Shown piece by piece: positions 30,407-39,682 of a stretch of 64,000 nucleotides of DNA. The number at the start of each line of letters is the position of its first letter. Position 1 is the stretch's first letter. Position numbers and translations under genes: made by a program. The stretch is taken from assembly GCA_945865565.1 (NCBI GenBank), contig CAMBEK010000003.1, positions 1 to 64,000 on the forward strand. Reading direction: 5' to 3'. Source of the DNA: Pseudobacteriovorax antillogorgiicola. GTDB taxonomy: Bacteria > Bdellovibrionota_B > Oligoflexia > Oligoflexales > RGVZ01. The notes under the pieces are model-generated. The model saw nothing but the letters and a program-made list of their open reading frames with translations. It searched no databases and had not been told where the DNA came from.

Positions 30407-30904
30407 ACCATGATCACACGGGCCATTGGCTTTCGTCTGTCGTCTTTGTGCGTTCTGATTCTGCTGGCGGGCTGCGGCCGCGCAGACGACCTTCATTTGG
30501 ATGTTGATGAAATCCAGACGGCACAGGGTAGTCACTGGTATCCGGATGAAAAGAGAACCCCGGGGCACCTTTGCTCGCGATCTGACCCCGATTTTGACGA
30601 AACCAGGTACGCGGAAAACATCCCTCACTGCGCTCGCAACGTAAGTCGCGCAACACGGGTCGCAGTCTCGGCTCCCTATGGTGTGACCGAGGATGAGCTA
30701 AAGGATTATCAAGTGGATCACCTGATTCCCCTGGCCCTTGGTGGCAGCAATTCCACACAGAACCTTTGGCCTGTGCCCTACGAATCCGCAAGGAGCAAGG
30801 CTCAGTTTGAATTCGCCACTTACAATGAGCTTAAGGAAGGAAAAATCACCCAACGGCAAGCGATTGCAAAGATCCGCACGTGGGTGAAGGATCATCTTAA
30901 CTAG
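30407..30904 (+). CDS. HNH endonuclease-domain lipoprotein
   Basis: Lipobox LLAGC; DELKDYQVDHLIPLALGGSNSTQNLWPVPYES (HNH-like). Confidence 0.75.
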   Translation, partial: TMITRAIGFRLSSLCVLILLAGCGRADDLHLDVDEIQTAQGSHWYPDEKRTPGHLCSRSDPDFDETRYAENIPHCARNVSRATRVAVSAPYGVTEDELKDYQVDHLIPLALGGSNSTQNLWPVPYESARSKAQFEFATYNELKEGKITQRQAIAKIRTWVKDHLN

Positions 30905-31668
30905 CTTTTCGACGGAATTGCCTTCGAGGCGTCGTATTCGAGCTTGAGGTCGACGCCACTGAGCTGCCGCTGGATCGCCGTGCGCACCAAAAAGGCCGCC
31001 ATGTTTCCTGCCGCCTTGGGCTGCAGTCCTGAGTCATGAATATTGGAAATGCAGTTTCGGTCCGCATCAGTCCGGCCCGGCTTTGGATCAAACGTAAAAT
31101 AAACGCTCAACGAGTTAGAGCTGGCCAGCCCCGGCCTCTCGCCAATCAGCATGATCACCGACTTGGCCTTCAAACCAAATCCAATGGCGTCACCGAGGCC
31201 AACGCGCGCGTAACGGGCAAGGACCACGGGGCCTATCCCCAATTGCACGCCCTTCATGCTTTGAAAAAATCCTTCGATAAAGGCTGATGCATTGGTGTGA
31301 ACCGCGTTGGCCGAAAGACCATCAGCCACAACCAGCACGCAGTCTAACACCGGACTTTGCCCAAGATCGGCGTCAAGGCGCGCCTGTGATTCATCAGAGA
31401 GCGTCCTGCCCAAATCAGGGTTCAAGAGGAAGTTCTGTTTTCCGCTGCACTTGGACTGGACCTGGATCGACGAAAATCCGGACGATATCAGGACCGCACC
31501 GAGCGGCGCAAAATCAACCTCACGCCAAACACTGTCCCGGGCCCGGGAATGCGCCATCCGAAAATCAAGGAGCTCGCGCGTGGGAACGGAATTTCCAGAA
31601 CGGCCCAGCGCAATTCGCGCATGGGTAAGCTTGCGCAACGATTCCCAAGAGTCGGGCTTGATCGTCAT
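30901..31668 (-). CDS. eutC: Ethanolamine ammonia-lyase small subunit
   Basis: THARIALGRSGNSVPTRELLDFRMAHSRARDSVW...VVADGLSANAVH; overlaps eutB stop. Confidence 0.94.
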   Translation of the reverse strand: MTIKPDSWESLRKLTHARIALGRSGNSVPTRELLDFRMAHSRARDSVWREVDFAPLGAVLISSGFSSIQVQSKCSGKQNFLLNPDLGRTLSDESQARLDADLGQSPVLDCVLVVADGLSANAVHTNASAFIEGFFQSMKGVQLGIGPVVLARYARVGLGDAIGFGLKAKSVIMLIGERPGLASSNSLSVYFTFDPKPGRTDADRNCISNIHDSGLQPKAAGNMAAFLVRTAIQRQLSGVDLKLEYDASKAIPSKS

Positions 31669-33089
31669 TGAATACCGCCGCCCGGCAGAAGTTTCGTCGC
31701 CGCAGTCAACAGTCGTGATTTCGACTTACCAGCGGGCAGAAGGCGGCCCGACTTGTCGTGGACACCCATTTGCTGCAGCCACACCTCAAATTCGGGGGCG
31801 GCACGCAGTTTCAAGGCCTGACGCACGTACTGGGCATCGTGAAACGAAGTCGATTGGTAATTGAGCATGATGTCGTCTGCGCCCGGAACGCCCATAAAAT
31901 AATTGCAGCCTGCGACGCCGAGCAGGGTCAACAAATCATCCATGTCATCCTGGTCGGCCTGGGCATGGTTGGTGTAGCAAACATCACACCCCATCGGCAG
32001 GCGCAACATCTTCCCGCAGAAGTGATCTTCAAGCCCCGCACGAATGATTTGTTTCCCGTCGAAAAGATACTCCGGGCCGATAAATCCGACGACGGTGTTG
32101 ACCAGAAACGGGTTGAACATTCGCGCAATGCCGTAGGCCCGTGCCTCGAGGGTTTGTTGATCAACTCCATGGTGCGCTCTGGCTGACAAGGAAGATCCTT
32201 GGCCGGTCTCAAAATACATCACCTGCGGTCCACCTCGTTTTAGCGCGAGGGCTGCGTCCTGAGCCTCGCGCAAAATCCCAAGGTTCACCCCGAAACTCTT
32301 GTTGGTAAGTTCGGTCCCGGCAATGGATTGAAAGACCAAGTCCACCGGACTGCCCTTGTTCATGGCCTCGATCTGATTGGTGACATGACCAAGGACACAA
32401 GATTGAGTGGGAATGGCAAGGGTCTCGATAATCCCAGCCAAAAGGCTTTCAAGTTCCATGAGGCGCCCGACGCTGTCCGTCGCAGGATTGATTCCGATGA
32501 CCGCATCGCCACATCCATACATGAGGCCATCGATGGTAGCGGCCGTGATGGCCTTCAAATCATCGGTCGGATGGTTTGGCTGCAGGCGAATCGAGAGGTG
32601 CCCTTTTTTACCCACCGTCGACCGAAATTTTGTCGTTACCTCGGCCTTTTGTGCGACCGCAATCAAGTCCTGGTTGCGCATGATCTTGCTGACGGCAGCC
32701 ACCATCTCAGGCATCAGGCCTGGAGCAAGTGCGGCAAGTTCTGAATCAGTCGTTTCATAGGCAAGTAGATGTTCGCGGAAACCACCGACTGTCAGATGGG
32801 CGACCTTCTTGAAGGCCTCTTTATCCCATGAATCACAGATGGCACGGGTGACCTCGTCGGATTCGTAGGGGATCAGCGGATTCAATGGGAATTCGGCCAA
32901 CGGAATGTCGGCCAGACACATCTGGGCGGCAACCCGCTGTTCTTCGCTGTCGGCCGCCACGCCGGCCAGGATGTCTCCTGATCTTTGGGGTGTGGCCTTG
33001 GCCAAAACGTCGGCCAGATTATGAAAGCGATGAACGTTGCCTGAAATTGTGATCTGAAATTTGCTCACTGCCCTAATTTCCAAAAACAA
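31665..33089 (-). CDS. eutB: Ethanolamine ammonia-lyase large subunit
   Basis: IRLQPNHPTDDLKAI..GLMYGCGDAVIGINPATDSV...YFETGQGSSLSARAHHGVDQQTLEARAYGIAR...CYTNHAQADQDDMD. Confidence 0.96.
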   Translation of the reverse strand: MFLEIRAVSKFQITISGNVHRFHNLADVLAKATPQRSGDILAGVAADSEEQRVAAQMCLADIPLAEFPLNPLIPYESDEVTRAICDSWDKEAFKKVAHLTVGGFREHLLAYETTDSELAALAPGLMPEMVAAVSKIMRNQDLIAVAQKAEVTTKFRSTVGKKGHLSIRLQPNHPTDDLKAITAATIDGLMYGCGDAVIGINPATDSVGRLMELESLLAGIIETLAIPTQSCVLGHVTNQIEAMNKGSPVDLVFQSIAGTELTNKSFGVNLGILREAQDAALALKRGGPQVMYFETGQGSSLSARAHHGVDQQTLEARAYGIARMFNPFLVNTVVGFIGPEYLFDGKQIIRAGLEDHFCGKMLRLPMGCDVCYTNHAQADQDDMDDLLTLLGVAGCNYFMGVPGADDIMLNYQSTSFHDAQYVRQALKLRAAPEFEVWLQQMGVHDKSGRLLPAGKSKSRLLTAATKLLPGGGIQ

Positions 33090-33642
33090 ACGGGCGTTCG
33101 TAGTGGCATGTGTATCCGCCAGGATTTTTTACCAGATATTTCTGATGATAGTCCTCGGCCCGGTAAAATTCTCCCGCAGGAAGGATTTCGGTAACGACCT
33201 TGCCCTTCCAAAATCCTGTGGCGTCAACTTTTGCTGTGACTTTTTTGGCAGTCTTTTTCTGAGCATCTGAAAGATAAAATATGGCACTGCGATACTGTGT
33301 TCCAGTGTCATTGCCCTGCCGGTTCAGTGTCGTTGGATCGTGAATCTTGAAAAAATAATTGAGCAGTTGTTCGTAGGAAATTTTATCCGAATCAAAAACA
33401 ATCCGGACGGCTTCAGCGTGTCCAGTTTTGCCCTTTTTAACCTGGTCGTAGGTCGCCCCGGGAATGAACCCACCGGTGTACCCGGTTTCCGTTTCTTTTA
33501 CGCCGGGAAGTTTCCGGATCAAGTCCTCGACTCCCCAAAAACAACCGCCGGCGACCATCGCCACCTCGGCGGTTTTCGCCGCCGTTGCCGGAAAGGTCAT
33601 GGCACAGCCTAAGACAATCAGGATGCGGCGTAAAAAAAACAT
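33073..33642 (-). CDS. msrA: Peptide methionine sulfoxide reductase A, secreted
   Basis: GGCFWGVEDLIRKLPGVKETETGYTGG...HDPTTLNRQGNDTGTQYRSAIFYLS. Confidence 0.95.
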   Translation of the reverse strand: MFFLRRILIVLGCAMTFPATAAKTAEVAMVAGGCFWGVEDLIRKLPGVKETETGYTGGFIPGATYDQVKKGKTGHAEAVRIVFDSDKISYEQLLNYFFKIHDPTTLNRQGNDTGTQYRSAIFYLSDAQKKTAKKVTAKVDATGFWKGKVVTEILPAGEFYRAEDYHQKYLVKNPGGYTCHYERPFVFGN

Positions 33643-33660
33643 TGGCAGAGCCTTCTCAAA

Positions 33661-34095
33661 TTAATGGATCGAACAAAGCAGCTGTTCAGAATCCTTTGAT
33701 CCGTCGGCAGATATCATGTCAATCGCTCCGACGTGCAATCCGTCCAAGGCACGGTCGATGGAAATACTGATAAAACTCTTCGGCGAGGAATCGAGTTCAA
33801 ACTGCACCGTCCGCGGCCGGGACTGATATCCAAGGATGTGACCCTTGACGATTGCGTAGGACACTGCAACTCCGTCACCATCTGGGCCCTTAACCCGTTC
33901 GAGGGACGCGCTGATATTTCCACTTCCATTATCGGTATAAACTTTGATGTTCCAACCACCAAAATAAGAGTCGCTGTGGCAGTCAGCATAGTAATGCCAA
34001 CCCGGACCGTCAGGAATACTCTGGGCAAATGCTGGAACGGAAGCGATCAAGGCCATGGCTGCGGCGCGCGCAAAAGCAGAAAACGTCGTTTTCAT
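33661..34095 (-). CDS. Small secreted protein of unknown function (paralog of 36641-37006)
   Basis: Signal peptide MKTTFSAFARAAAMALIASVPAFAQ; DCHSDSYFGGW...LERVKGPDGDG...LLCSIH. Confidence 0.6.
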   Translation of the reverse strand: MKTTFSAFARAAAMALIASVPAFAQSIPDGPGWHYYADCHSDSYFGGWNIKVYTDNGSGNISASLERVKGPDGDGVAVSYAIVKGHILGYQSRPRTVQFELDSSPKSFISISIDRALDGLHVGAIDMISADGSKDSEQLLCSIH

Positions 34096-34144
34096 GAGAA
34101 TTCCCCGTCGATAAAAATAGTCTCGAATTTATAATATAATTTAA

Positions 34145-35512
34145 TCAATTTATCAACTTTTTAATACAAAACAGACGGTAAATTGGAACTCCGAGGGCGA
34201 TCAACAGTGCACCCGTCGCGCAGGCAGCGGGGTTGGAATGGATGGCCTGAGCCATAAGCCAAACGGCCATCAGGACAAAAAACACCGGAATCATTGGGAA
34301 AAATTTTATCCTGTACCCCGAAAATGCGCCCCCAATACGGCGCAACTTAAACAGACCTGCTGCCGCCAAGGCATAGAAAATCCACGACGAAAATACGACG
34401 TAATCCGTCAGTTGATCGAAAGAGCCGGTGGCGGCCAGAAGGCTGGCACTCACCCCTTGGACAAGAAGAGAAATGACCGGAACCTGGCTGCGCGGATGAA
34501 CCCGGGCAAACCAGGCAGGAAACAACCCATCGCGCGCCATCGCATAAGGGACACGCGCACTGGTCAAAATGGACCCGTTCATCGCGCCCAAGGCCGACAT
34601 GACAAAGGCAAAGGAAACGACGGCGATTCCGCCTTCTCCCAGAAATCCTTGAATGGCCTTGGTTGCCGCCGGCAGCGCCTCGGGATAACGCGTGCTGCTG
34701 GCCGTCGAAATCTCCTCAAAAGAGGCCCCGTAAAACCATGCAAGGTTGGCGGTGATATACATGATGGTCACCACACCAAGTCCGACAATCAACGCCCGCG
34801 GGACATTGCGTTGGCCATCTCGGATTTCACCGGCAGCCATCGGCATGTTGTTCCAGCCATCAAAGGCCCACAATGCTGCCAGGACAGCAGCTCCGAAACC
34901 TCCCGACGTCACCTGCCCCCAGGAAAACCCTTCGTGCGCCAGAAGGCGCGCCAAGTTCTGCTGGGGTGCACTGATAAAAATAACTGCCGCCAATCCACCA
35001 ATCAGAACGACTTTCAGAAGGGTCAAACTGGCCTGAACAGAACCGCCAAAGTGAACCTTGAAGCAATTGATGATGGTAAAAATCCAAACCAGCGAGACGG
35101 CTACGACAGCCCTGCCACCCAGTGCGTGGACGTCCAGAAATCCCGCCGAAAAGGTCGCGGCACCAACGGCATAGGCGGCAATGGCTGCCGGCGATCCGAT
35201 CCAAAATCTGGTCCAACCGTAAAGAAAGGCGATCCACTCCGGCCATGCCTTGCGTAAAAATACGTATTCGCCACCGGCATGAGGAAAGCGGGATCCAAGT
35301 TCGGCGTAACACAGCGCCCCCATCAGGGAGAGTCCAGCCGCAACCACCCACGCCAGGAGGACCGCCGTCACGCTGCCGGCCAACTGGGCCATAACGGCAG
35401 CTTTAAGAAAAATACCAGTTCCGATGATCGTGCCAATGACCAGGGAAACGGCTTCGCGAAAGCCTAACCCCGCAGCGAGGTCCATAGAAGTTTTGGAATG
35501 TTTTTTTTCCAT
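34145..35512 (-). CDS. APC-superfamily amino acid permease (LAT-like)
   Basis: GFREAVSLVIGTIIGTGIFLKAAVM...FPHAGGEYVFLRKAW; about 12 TMs; start MEKKHSKTS at 35512. Confidence 0.88.
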   Translation of the reverse strand: MEKKHSKTSMDLAAGLGFREAVSLVIGTIIGTGIFLKAAVMAQLAGSVTAVLLAWVVAAGLSLMGALCYAELGSRFPHAGGEYVFLRKAWPEWIAFLYGWTRFWIGSPAAIAAYAVGAATFSAGFLDVHALGGRAVVAVSLVWIFTIINCFKVHFGGSVQASLTLLKVVLIGGLAAVIFISAPQQNLARLLAHEGFSWGQVTSGGFGAAVLAALWAFDGWNNMPMAAGEIRDGQRNVPRALIVGLGVVTIMYITANLAWFYGASFEEISTASSTRYPEALPAATKAIQGFLGEGGIAVVSFAFVMSALGAMNGSILTSARVPYAMARDGLFPAWFARVHPRSQVPVISLLVQGVSASLLAATGSFDQLTDYVVFSSWIFYALAAAGLFKLRRIGGAFSGYRIKFFPMIPVFFVLMAVWLMAQAIHSNPAACATGALLIALGVPIYRLFCIKKLIN

Positions 35513-35589
35513 GACCTGGAGCTCCACGGTCGAACCAAGTGAATCAATATGTATAATGGAAGGCAACACCGCAAAAGGAAACCGCCAAA

Positions 35590-36651
35590 ATGAAATCATC
35601 TGCATTGATCATTGCTGGATTGATCCTGTTGGCGGGATGCAAAACCATTGCGCCAGATCAAAAAACCAGAAGCCAGCTTACTGAGTTCCGAAAACTCAGG
35701 CCTGGTCCGGTGGAATCCGTTAAAGATTTTCAATTGAATGCAGTCGAGCGCCTTGGGGGCGACCCGATCGAGTACACCGCCACCAACCAGTACTTCAAAT
35801 GGCAACCGGACTACGAAGAACCCCACTTGAAAGTGACTTTTCCATCACTAACCAATGAGCAGTTCAATGCACTGAAAAAAGTTTACGGCTTCGCCCTTTC
35901 ACAAGTCCAATACAGGGCTGGCGAAGTCTATACACTCGACGATTTTCTGATGCCCTTCATGCAGGCAACGGTGAATCATGAGTTCGAATCTGAAATCCAG
36001 GACGACTACACACGAATTGCCAGCAATTGCTGGGGAACAGCCTACGAGATCATTCGCACGTCAAAAAAAACCGCTACAGAAGACCTCTCGCGCAGTGTTG
36101 TCTTGTTTTACGCAGACACACCTGAAATGCAGGCTGTCCTTCAAGACGACAAGCGGAGCACACGCCTTGGCATGGGTGATTCGATCGAGGCCTTGTATCA
36201 GCAGGCTCTGACCGCCACGACTCCCATGGAATTCGGTGACGTTGTCCTGATCCTGGACGCGGCGGGCAACCTGCTGCACGTCGTCACTTATATTGACCGG
36301 GATGTCTGGTTTGAAAAGGTTGGGTATAGCGGTGGTTCGCCCTATCGACTGACGACGACGGCGGGGTTCTTCCACAAAATCAAAGACGAACGAACGGTGG
36401 AGTGGCGACGGTTTCCGCGTGGCGGATTGCCACATCCTTCGACGGTGTTCAAAACGTGGCGAACTTTGGAGTCTGTTCCCAACGGGACGTATGAGACGAC
36501 CGCGATTCTCGACAAGCCAGTAGAGGGACCGCTTACGCGGCGCGATGTCAAATTCGTATTTGACGAAATGGGAAGGGCGAGTTTGGAGGCATCTGCCTTC
36601 AAACCCGCCCGGCAACCCGCGGTCAATGAATCAAAAAAAACTAGTCGTTGA
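35590..36651 (+). CDS. Lipoprotein with possible NlpC/P60-like (Cys/His) domain
   Basis: Lipobox LLAGC; SNCWGTAYEIIR and EFGDVVLILDAAGNLLHVVTYID. Confidence 0.5.
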   Translation: MKSSALIIAGLILLAGCKTIAPDQKTRSQLTEFRKLRPGPVESVKDFQLNAVERLGGDPIEYTATNQYFKWQPDYEEPHLKVTFPSLTNEQFNALKKVYGFALSQVQYRAGEVYTLDDFLMPFMQATVNHEFESEIQDDYTRIASNCWGTAYEIIRTSKKTATEDLSRSVVLFYADTPEMQAVLQDDKRSTRLGMGDSIEALYQQALTATTPMEFGDVVLILDAAGNLLHVVTYIDRDVWFEKVGYSGGSPYRLTTTAGFFHKIKDERTVEWRRFPRGGLPHPSTVFKTWRTLESVPNGTYETTAILDKPVEGPLTRRDVKFVFDEMGRASLEASAFKPARQPAVNESKKTSR

Positions 36652-37006
36652 AGTCACAGGTCAATGGCATCGTCGACACCACGTCGCCCTTGCTGTCGAG
36701 CTTGCGGAGTTCGCCTTCAAGCTTGGAATTGTAGGGTTGCGTGTACACACCGACAACTTCAAGTTCCCAGCCCTTGAATTGATAGAGCATTCCATTTTCC
36801 AAGTGGATGGCGTTAATGGACGAAGTGGTTTCGTCGGCGATAACGCCAGCCGTACCATCACCATCCGGACCCTTGAACTCTTCGATGACAAGATTGTAGG
36901 TAAACTCGTCCGCGGAACGGGTCAGTTCGGCCTTGGTGCCGCCAAAGTAACTGCCGCCGTTCAAACACGATGCGATGACTGTTGATGCGAAAATTGCGTT
37001 GATCAT
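36641..37006 (-). CDS. Small secreted protein of unknown function (paralog of 33661-34095)
   Basis: N-terminal hydrophobic segment; CLNGGSYFGGT...IEEFKGPDGDG...LTCDFND. Confidence 0.55.
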   Translation of the reverse strand: MINAIFASTVIASCLNGGSYFGGTKAELTRSADEFTYNLVIEEFKGPDGDGTAGVIADETTSSINAIHLENGMLYQFKGWELEVVGVYTQPYNSKLEGELRKLDSKGDVVSTMPLTCDFND

Positions 37007-37083
37007 GGAAGGCCCCCGGTTGGCTGAAGTCGTTACTGGTCAAGGCTTTCGAGAGTTTCTAGACCTTGACGTCCCGGGGGGAG

Positions 37084-38577
37084 ATGTATAGCACAGGTTT
37101 TATGAATTGCAGCCCCGACATAAAAAAATATTTTAGCCCCGAAGAATCGCAACGCCTTGCCACAGAACTCGGCCGCTGCCTTGCCAATTACTATACGGAA
37201 TGTCAGGCAAAATCAGGCCGGACCGTTCCCCCTCTGACTCCAAATGCCTACATTCAGATGGCTGATGAAGCCATGTCGCTGGGGGGGCAGGACTCCGCGA
37301 AACCGTCTGCACTGCGCTTTGCAGAACTTGCAACCATGGCCCTTACCTATGGCCACCACCTCCACGACCCCCGCTACATGGGCCATCAGGTTCCTCCGGT
37401 GGTCCCGGCATCGGCCCTGTTTGATGTCCTTGGACGCGCCGCAAATCAAGGCGCCGCCGTCTTTGAAATGGCCCCGTTCGGAACCGCTGTCGAAAAGGCC
37501 GTCGTCAACGCGCTCGGGGAGCTGATCGGCTGGGCTCCGGGCACATTTGCAGGGATCGGAACCCACGGCGGAACCCTGGCTAATGTGACGGCCCTGCTTG
37601 CCGCACGCAACATCCGGTACGGCAACTCCTGGACAGATGGAGTCGCGGCGAAAGGTGGCCTGAAGCCTGCGATCATGACCAGTTCCGACAGCCACTACTG
37701 CATCGCCAGAGCCTGTGGAATTCTGGGCATCGGCACAGCGCAATTGATCAAGGTTCCCATCGACAAAGAACACCGGATGGATCTGGCACAAGCCCGTGAA
37801 CTTCTGCGCACATCCCGAGATCAGGGCCTTGATGTCTTTGCCATTGTTGGATCGGCCTGCACGACCCCAACTGGCTCCTTTGACGACCTTGCCGGGATTG
37901 CCCGGATCGCACAGGAGCATAAAATTTGGTTCCACGTCGATGGAGCCCACGGCGCCAGTTTCCTGTTTTCCGAAAAGCACAGGCATTTGGTTGCTGGTAT
38001 TGAACACGCAGACAGCATCACTTGGGATGCCCATAAAATGCTTTTTGTACCGGCCTTGTGCACCTACCTCTTTTACAAGAATGCACGCCATAGCTGGGAG
38101 GCCTTTGCCCAGGACGCTCCGTATCTTTTCGACCCCAACGATCCGACGGGACTTGCGGAATTCGACGGGGGACTCCGGACTTTTGAATGCACGAAGGGGA
38201 CGCTGTCTCTTGGCCTTTGGGGTATTTGGAGCCTTTATGGCAAGGAATTTATCGCCTCATTGATTGACCGTGCGATGGCCAGCACCAAAAAAATGTTTGA
38301 ATTGGTCCAGAACGCGCCAGATTTTGAAGTGGCCCACGTGCCCCAATGCAATATCCTGTGTTTCCGTCATGTCCCGGCAAATTCCAATCTTGACTCCCAA
38401 GGCTTGTCGAATCTGCAACAAAAAATCCGAACCCAAATCGTCAATGACGGCAACTGGTACATCACGGGCACGCGCCTTGACGGCTCTTACTGGCTACGCG
38501 TCACCGTCATCAATCCGTTGACCACAGAGGAACACCTCGCCGGACTTCTGGACGCGATCAGGCAGACCAAAAACTGA
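37084..38577 (+). CDS. PLP-dependent group II decarboxylase (glutamate/aspartate/2,4-diaminobutyrate type)
   Basis: PRYMGHQVPP, GTHGGTLANVTALLAAR, VDGAHGAS, DSITWDAHKMLFVP (Schiff-base Lys). Confidence 0.9.
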   Translation: MYSTGFMNCSPDIKKYFSPEESQRLATELGRCLANYYTECQAKSGRTVPPLTPNAYIQMADEAMSLGGQDSAKPSALRFAELATMALTYGHHLHDPRYMGHQVPPVVPASALFDVLGRAANQGAAVFEMAPFGTAVEKAVVNALGELIGWAPGTFAGIGTHGGTLANVTALLAARNIRYGNSWTDGVAAKGGLKPAIMTSSDSHYCIARACGILGIGTAQLIKVPIDKEHRMDLAQARELLRTSRDQGLDVFAIVGSACTTPTGSFDDLAGIARIAQEHKIWFHVDGAHGASFLFSEKHRHLVAGIEHADSITWDAHKMLFVPALCTYLFYKNARHSWEAFAQDAPYLFDPNDPTGLAEFDGGLRTFECTKGTLSLGLWGIWSLYGKEFIASLIDRAMASTKKMFELVQNAPDFEVAHVPQCNILCFRHVPANSNLDSQGLSNLQQKIRTQIVNDGNWYITGTRLDGSYWLRVTVINPLTTEEHLAGLLDAIRQTKN

Positions 38578-38750
38578 TCAAAAATTGGTGAAAAACTGAC
38601 TGCGTCTCAGTCACTGTCAATGACCACGACAGAACTTCGCCTCGTACGAACCACATAACCCCCTGTAATCCTGTAGACACGCCATTGGCATGATTCTTCC
38701 ATTCAGGATCAAGTTCGCATTAATCAAACAGTCTTGATCCGGCGGTTGCT

Positions 38751-39632
38751 ATGCATCAACTACGTCTCCTTAACGTTGATGATTTCATGATCCTGAGCGC
38801 CCTGCGCGAAGGCCTCACCGTAACCAAAATTGGCCAGCGATTGGGCCTGTCCCAGCCAGCCATCACGCAACGAATTCGAAAAATGGAAGAGGCCTTCGGG
38901 CAAAAAATTCTGGAGAAGGACGGGCGAGGCATTAAGCTTTCGACCAGCGGCCAGAGGCTGGCGCGGCAAGCCATCGATGCCCTTTCGGCCTTTGAAAATA
39001 TCCAGCCTGCTACCTTTGGAGATGAATTAAAAATCGGAATCCGAAAGGACCTGGCGGACAGCTGGCTTTTTCCCGCAATCCTGATGGCCCGGACAAAACA
39101 CCCCGACATCCGGCCCAACATCCGGCCCGGGTCTGAAGAAGAAATCATGCAGGACCTGAACTACGGACGCCTTGATGCCGTTATCACCCAGACCTCACCT
39201 GCCATGCAAGACGACCACGGAATCGACGTCGGGCTCGAACGTCATGTCTTTGTTGCGACTCCATCAGTGGCGCATTCCATCATTGAAAATGCAGATCTGG
39301 CCAACGTCACATTCATCGATCGTCACAGCTCTCTGCCCTCGATGCGCTTATTTCCATCTGAAGTCCGCATGAAGATGCGCTTCAAAGGCACGTGGGCCGT
39401 TGGTAGTACGCAAAACGTCGCCAAGGCGGTGGCTGACGGACTGGGCGTTGGAATCCTTCCCGACTTTTTAGCCGCGCCTCTGTTATTGCAAGGCACCATT
39501 GAAATGATCCTGCCTGACCTGGAATTGGAAACCACACAAATCAAACTGTTCCATAAGCCACAATCGTCTAGTCATAAGTATTTTGAATCACTGGGAGAAA
39601 TTTTGCGCGGACTTTCGATTTCGATTCCGTGA
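38751..39632 (+). CDS. LysR-family transcriptional regulator
   Basis: N-terminal HTH ALREGLTVTKIGQRLGLSQPAITQRIRKMEEAFGQKILEKDGRGIKLSTSGQRL. Confidence 0.93.
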   Translation: MHQLRLLNVDDFMILSALREGLTVTKIGQRLGLSQPAITQRIRKMEEAFGQKILEKDGRGIKLSTSGQRLARQAIDALSAFENIQPATFGDELKIGIRKDLADSWLFPAILMARTKHPDIRPNIRPGSEEEIMQDLNYGRLDAVITQTSPAMQDDHGIDVGLERHVFVATPSVAHSIIENADLANVTFIDRHSSLPSMRLFPSEVRMKMRFKGTWAVGSTQNVAKAVADGLGVGILPDFLAAPLLLQGTIEMILPDLELETTQIKLFHKPQSSSHKYFESLGEILRGLSISIP

Positions 39633-39682
39633 AGTGCTAATCTGAAATCCGTAGAAACGCAAATCGACCAGGGAGGTACGAA

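Noticed and set aside
34238-35257. 339-aa plus-strand ORF opposite the APC permease
   Set aside because: Hydrophilic, compositionally biased antisense of a clear multi-TM permease; no coherent motif
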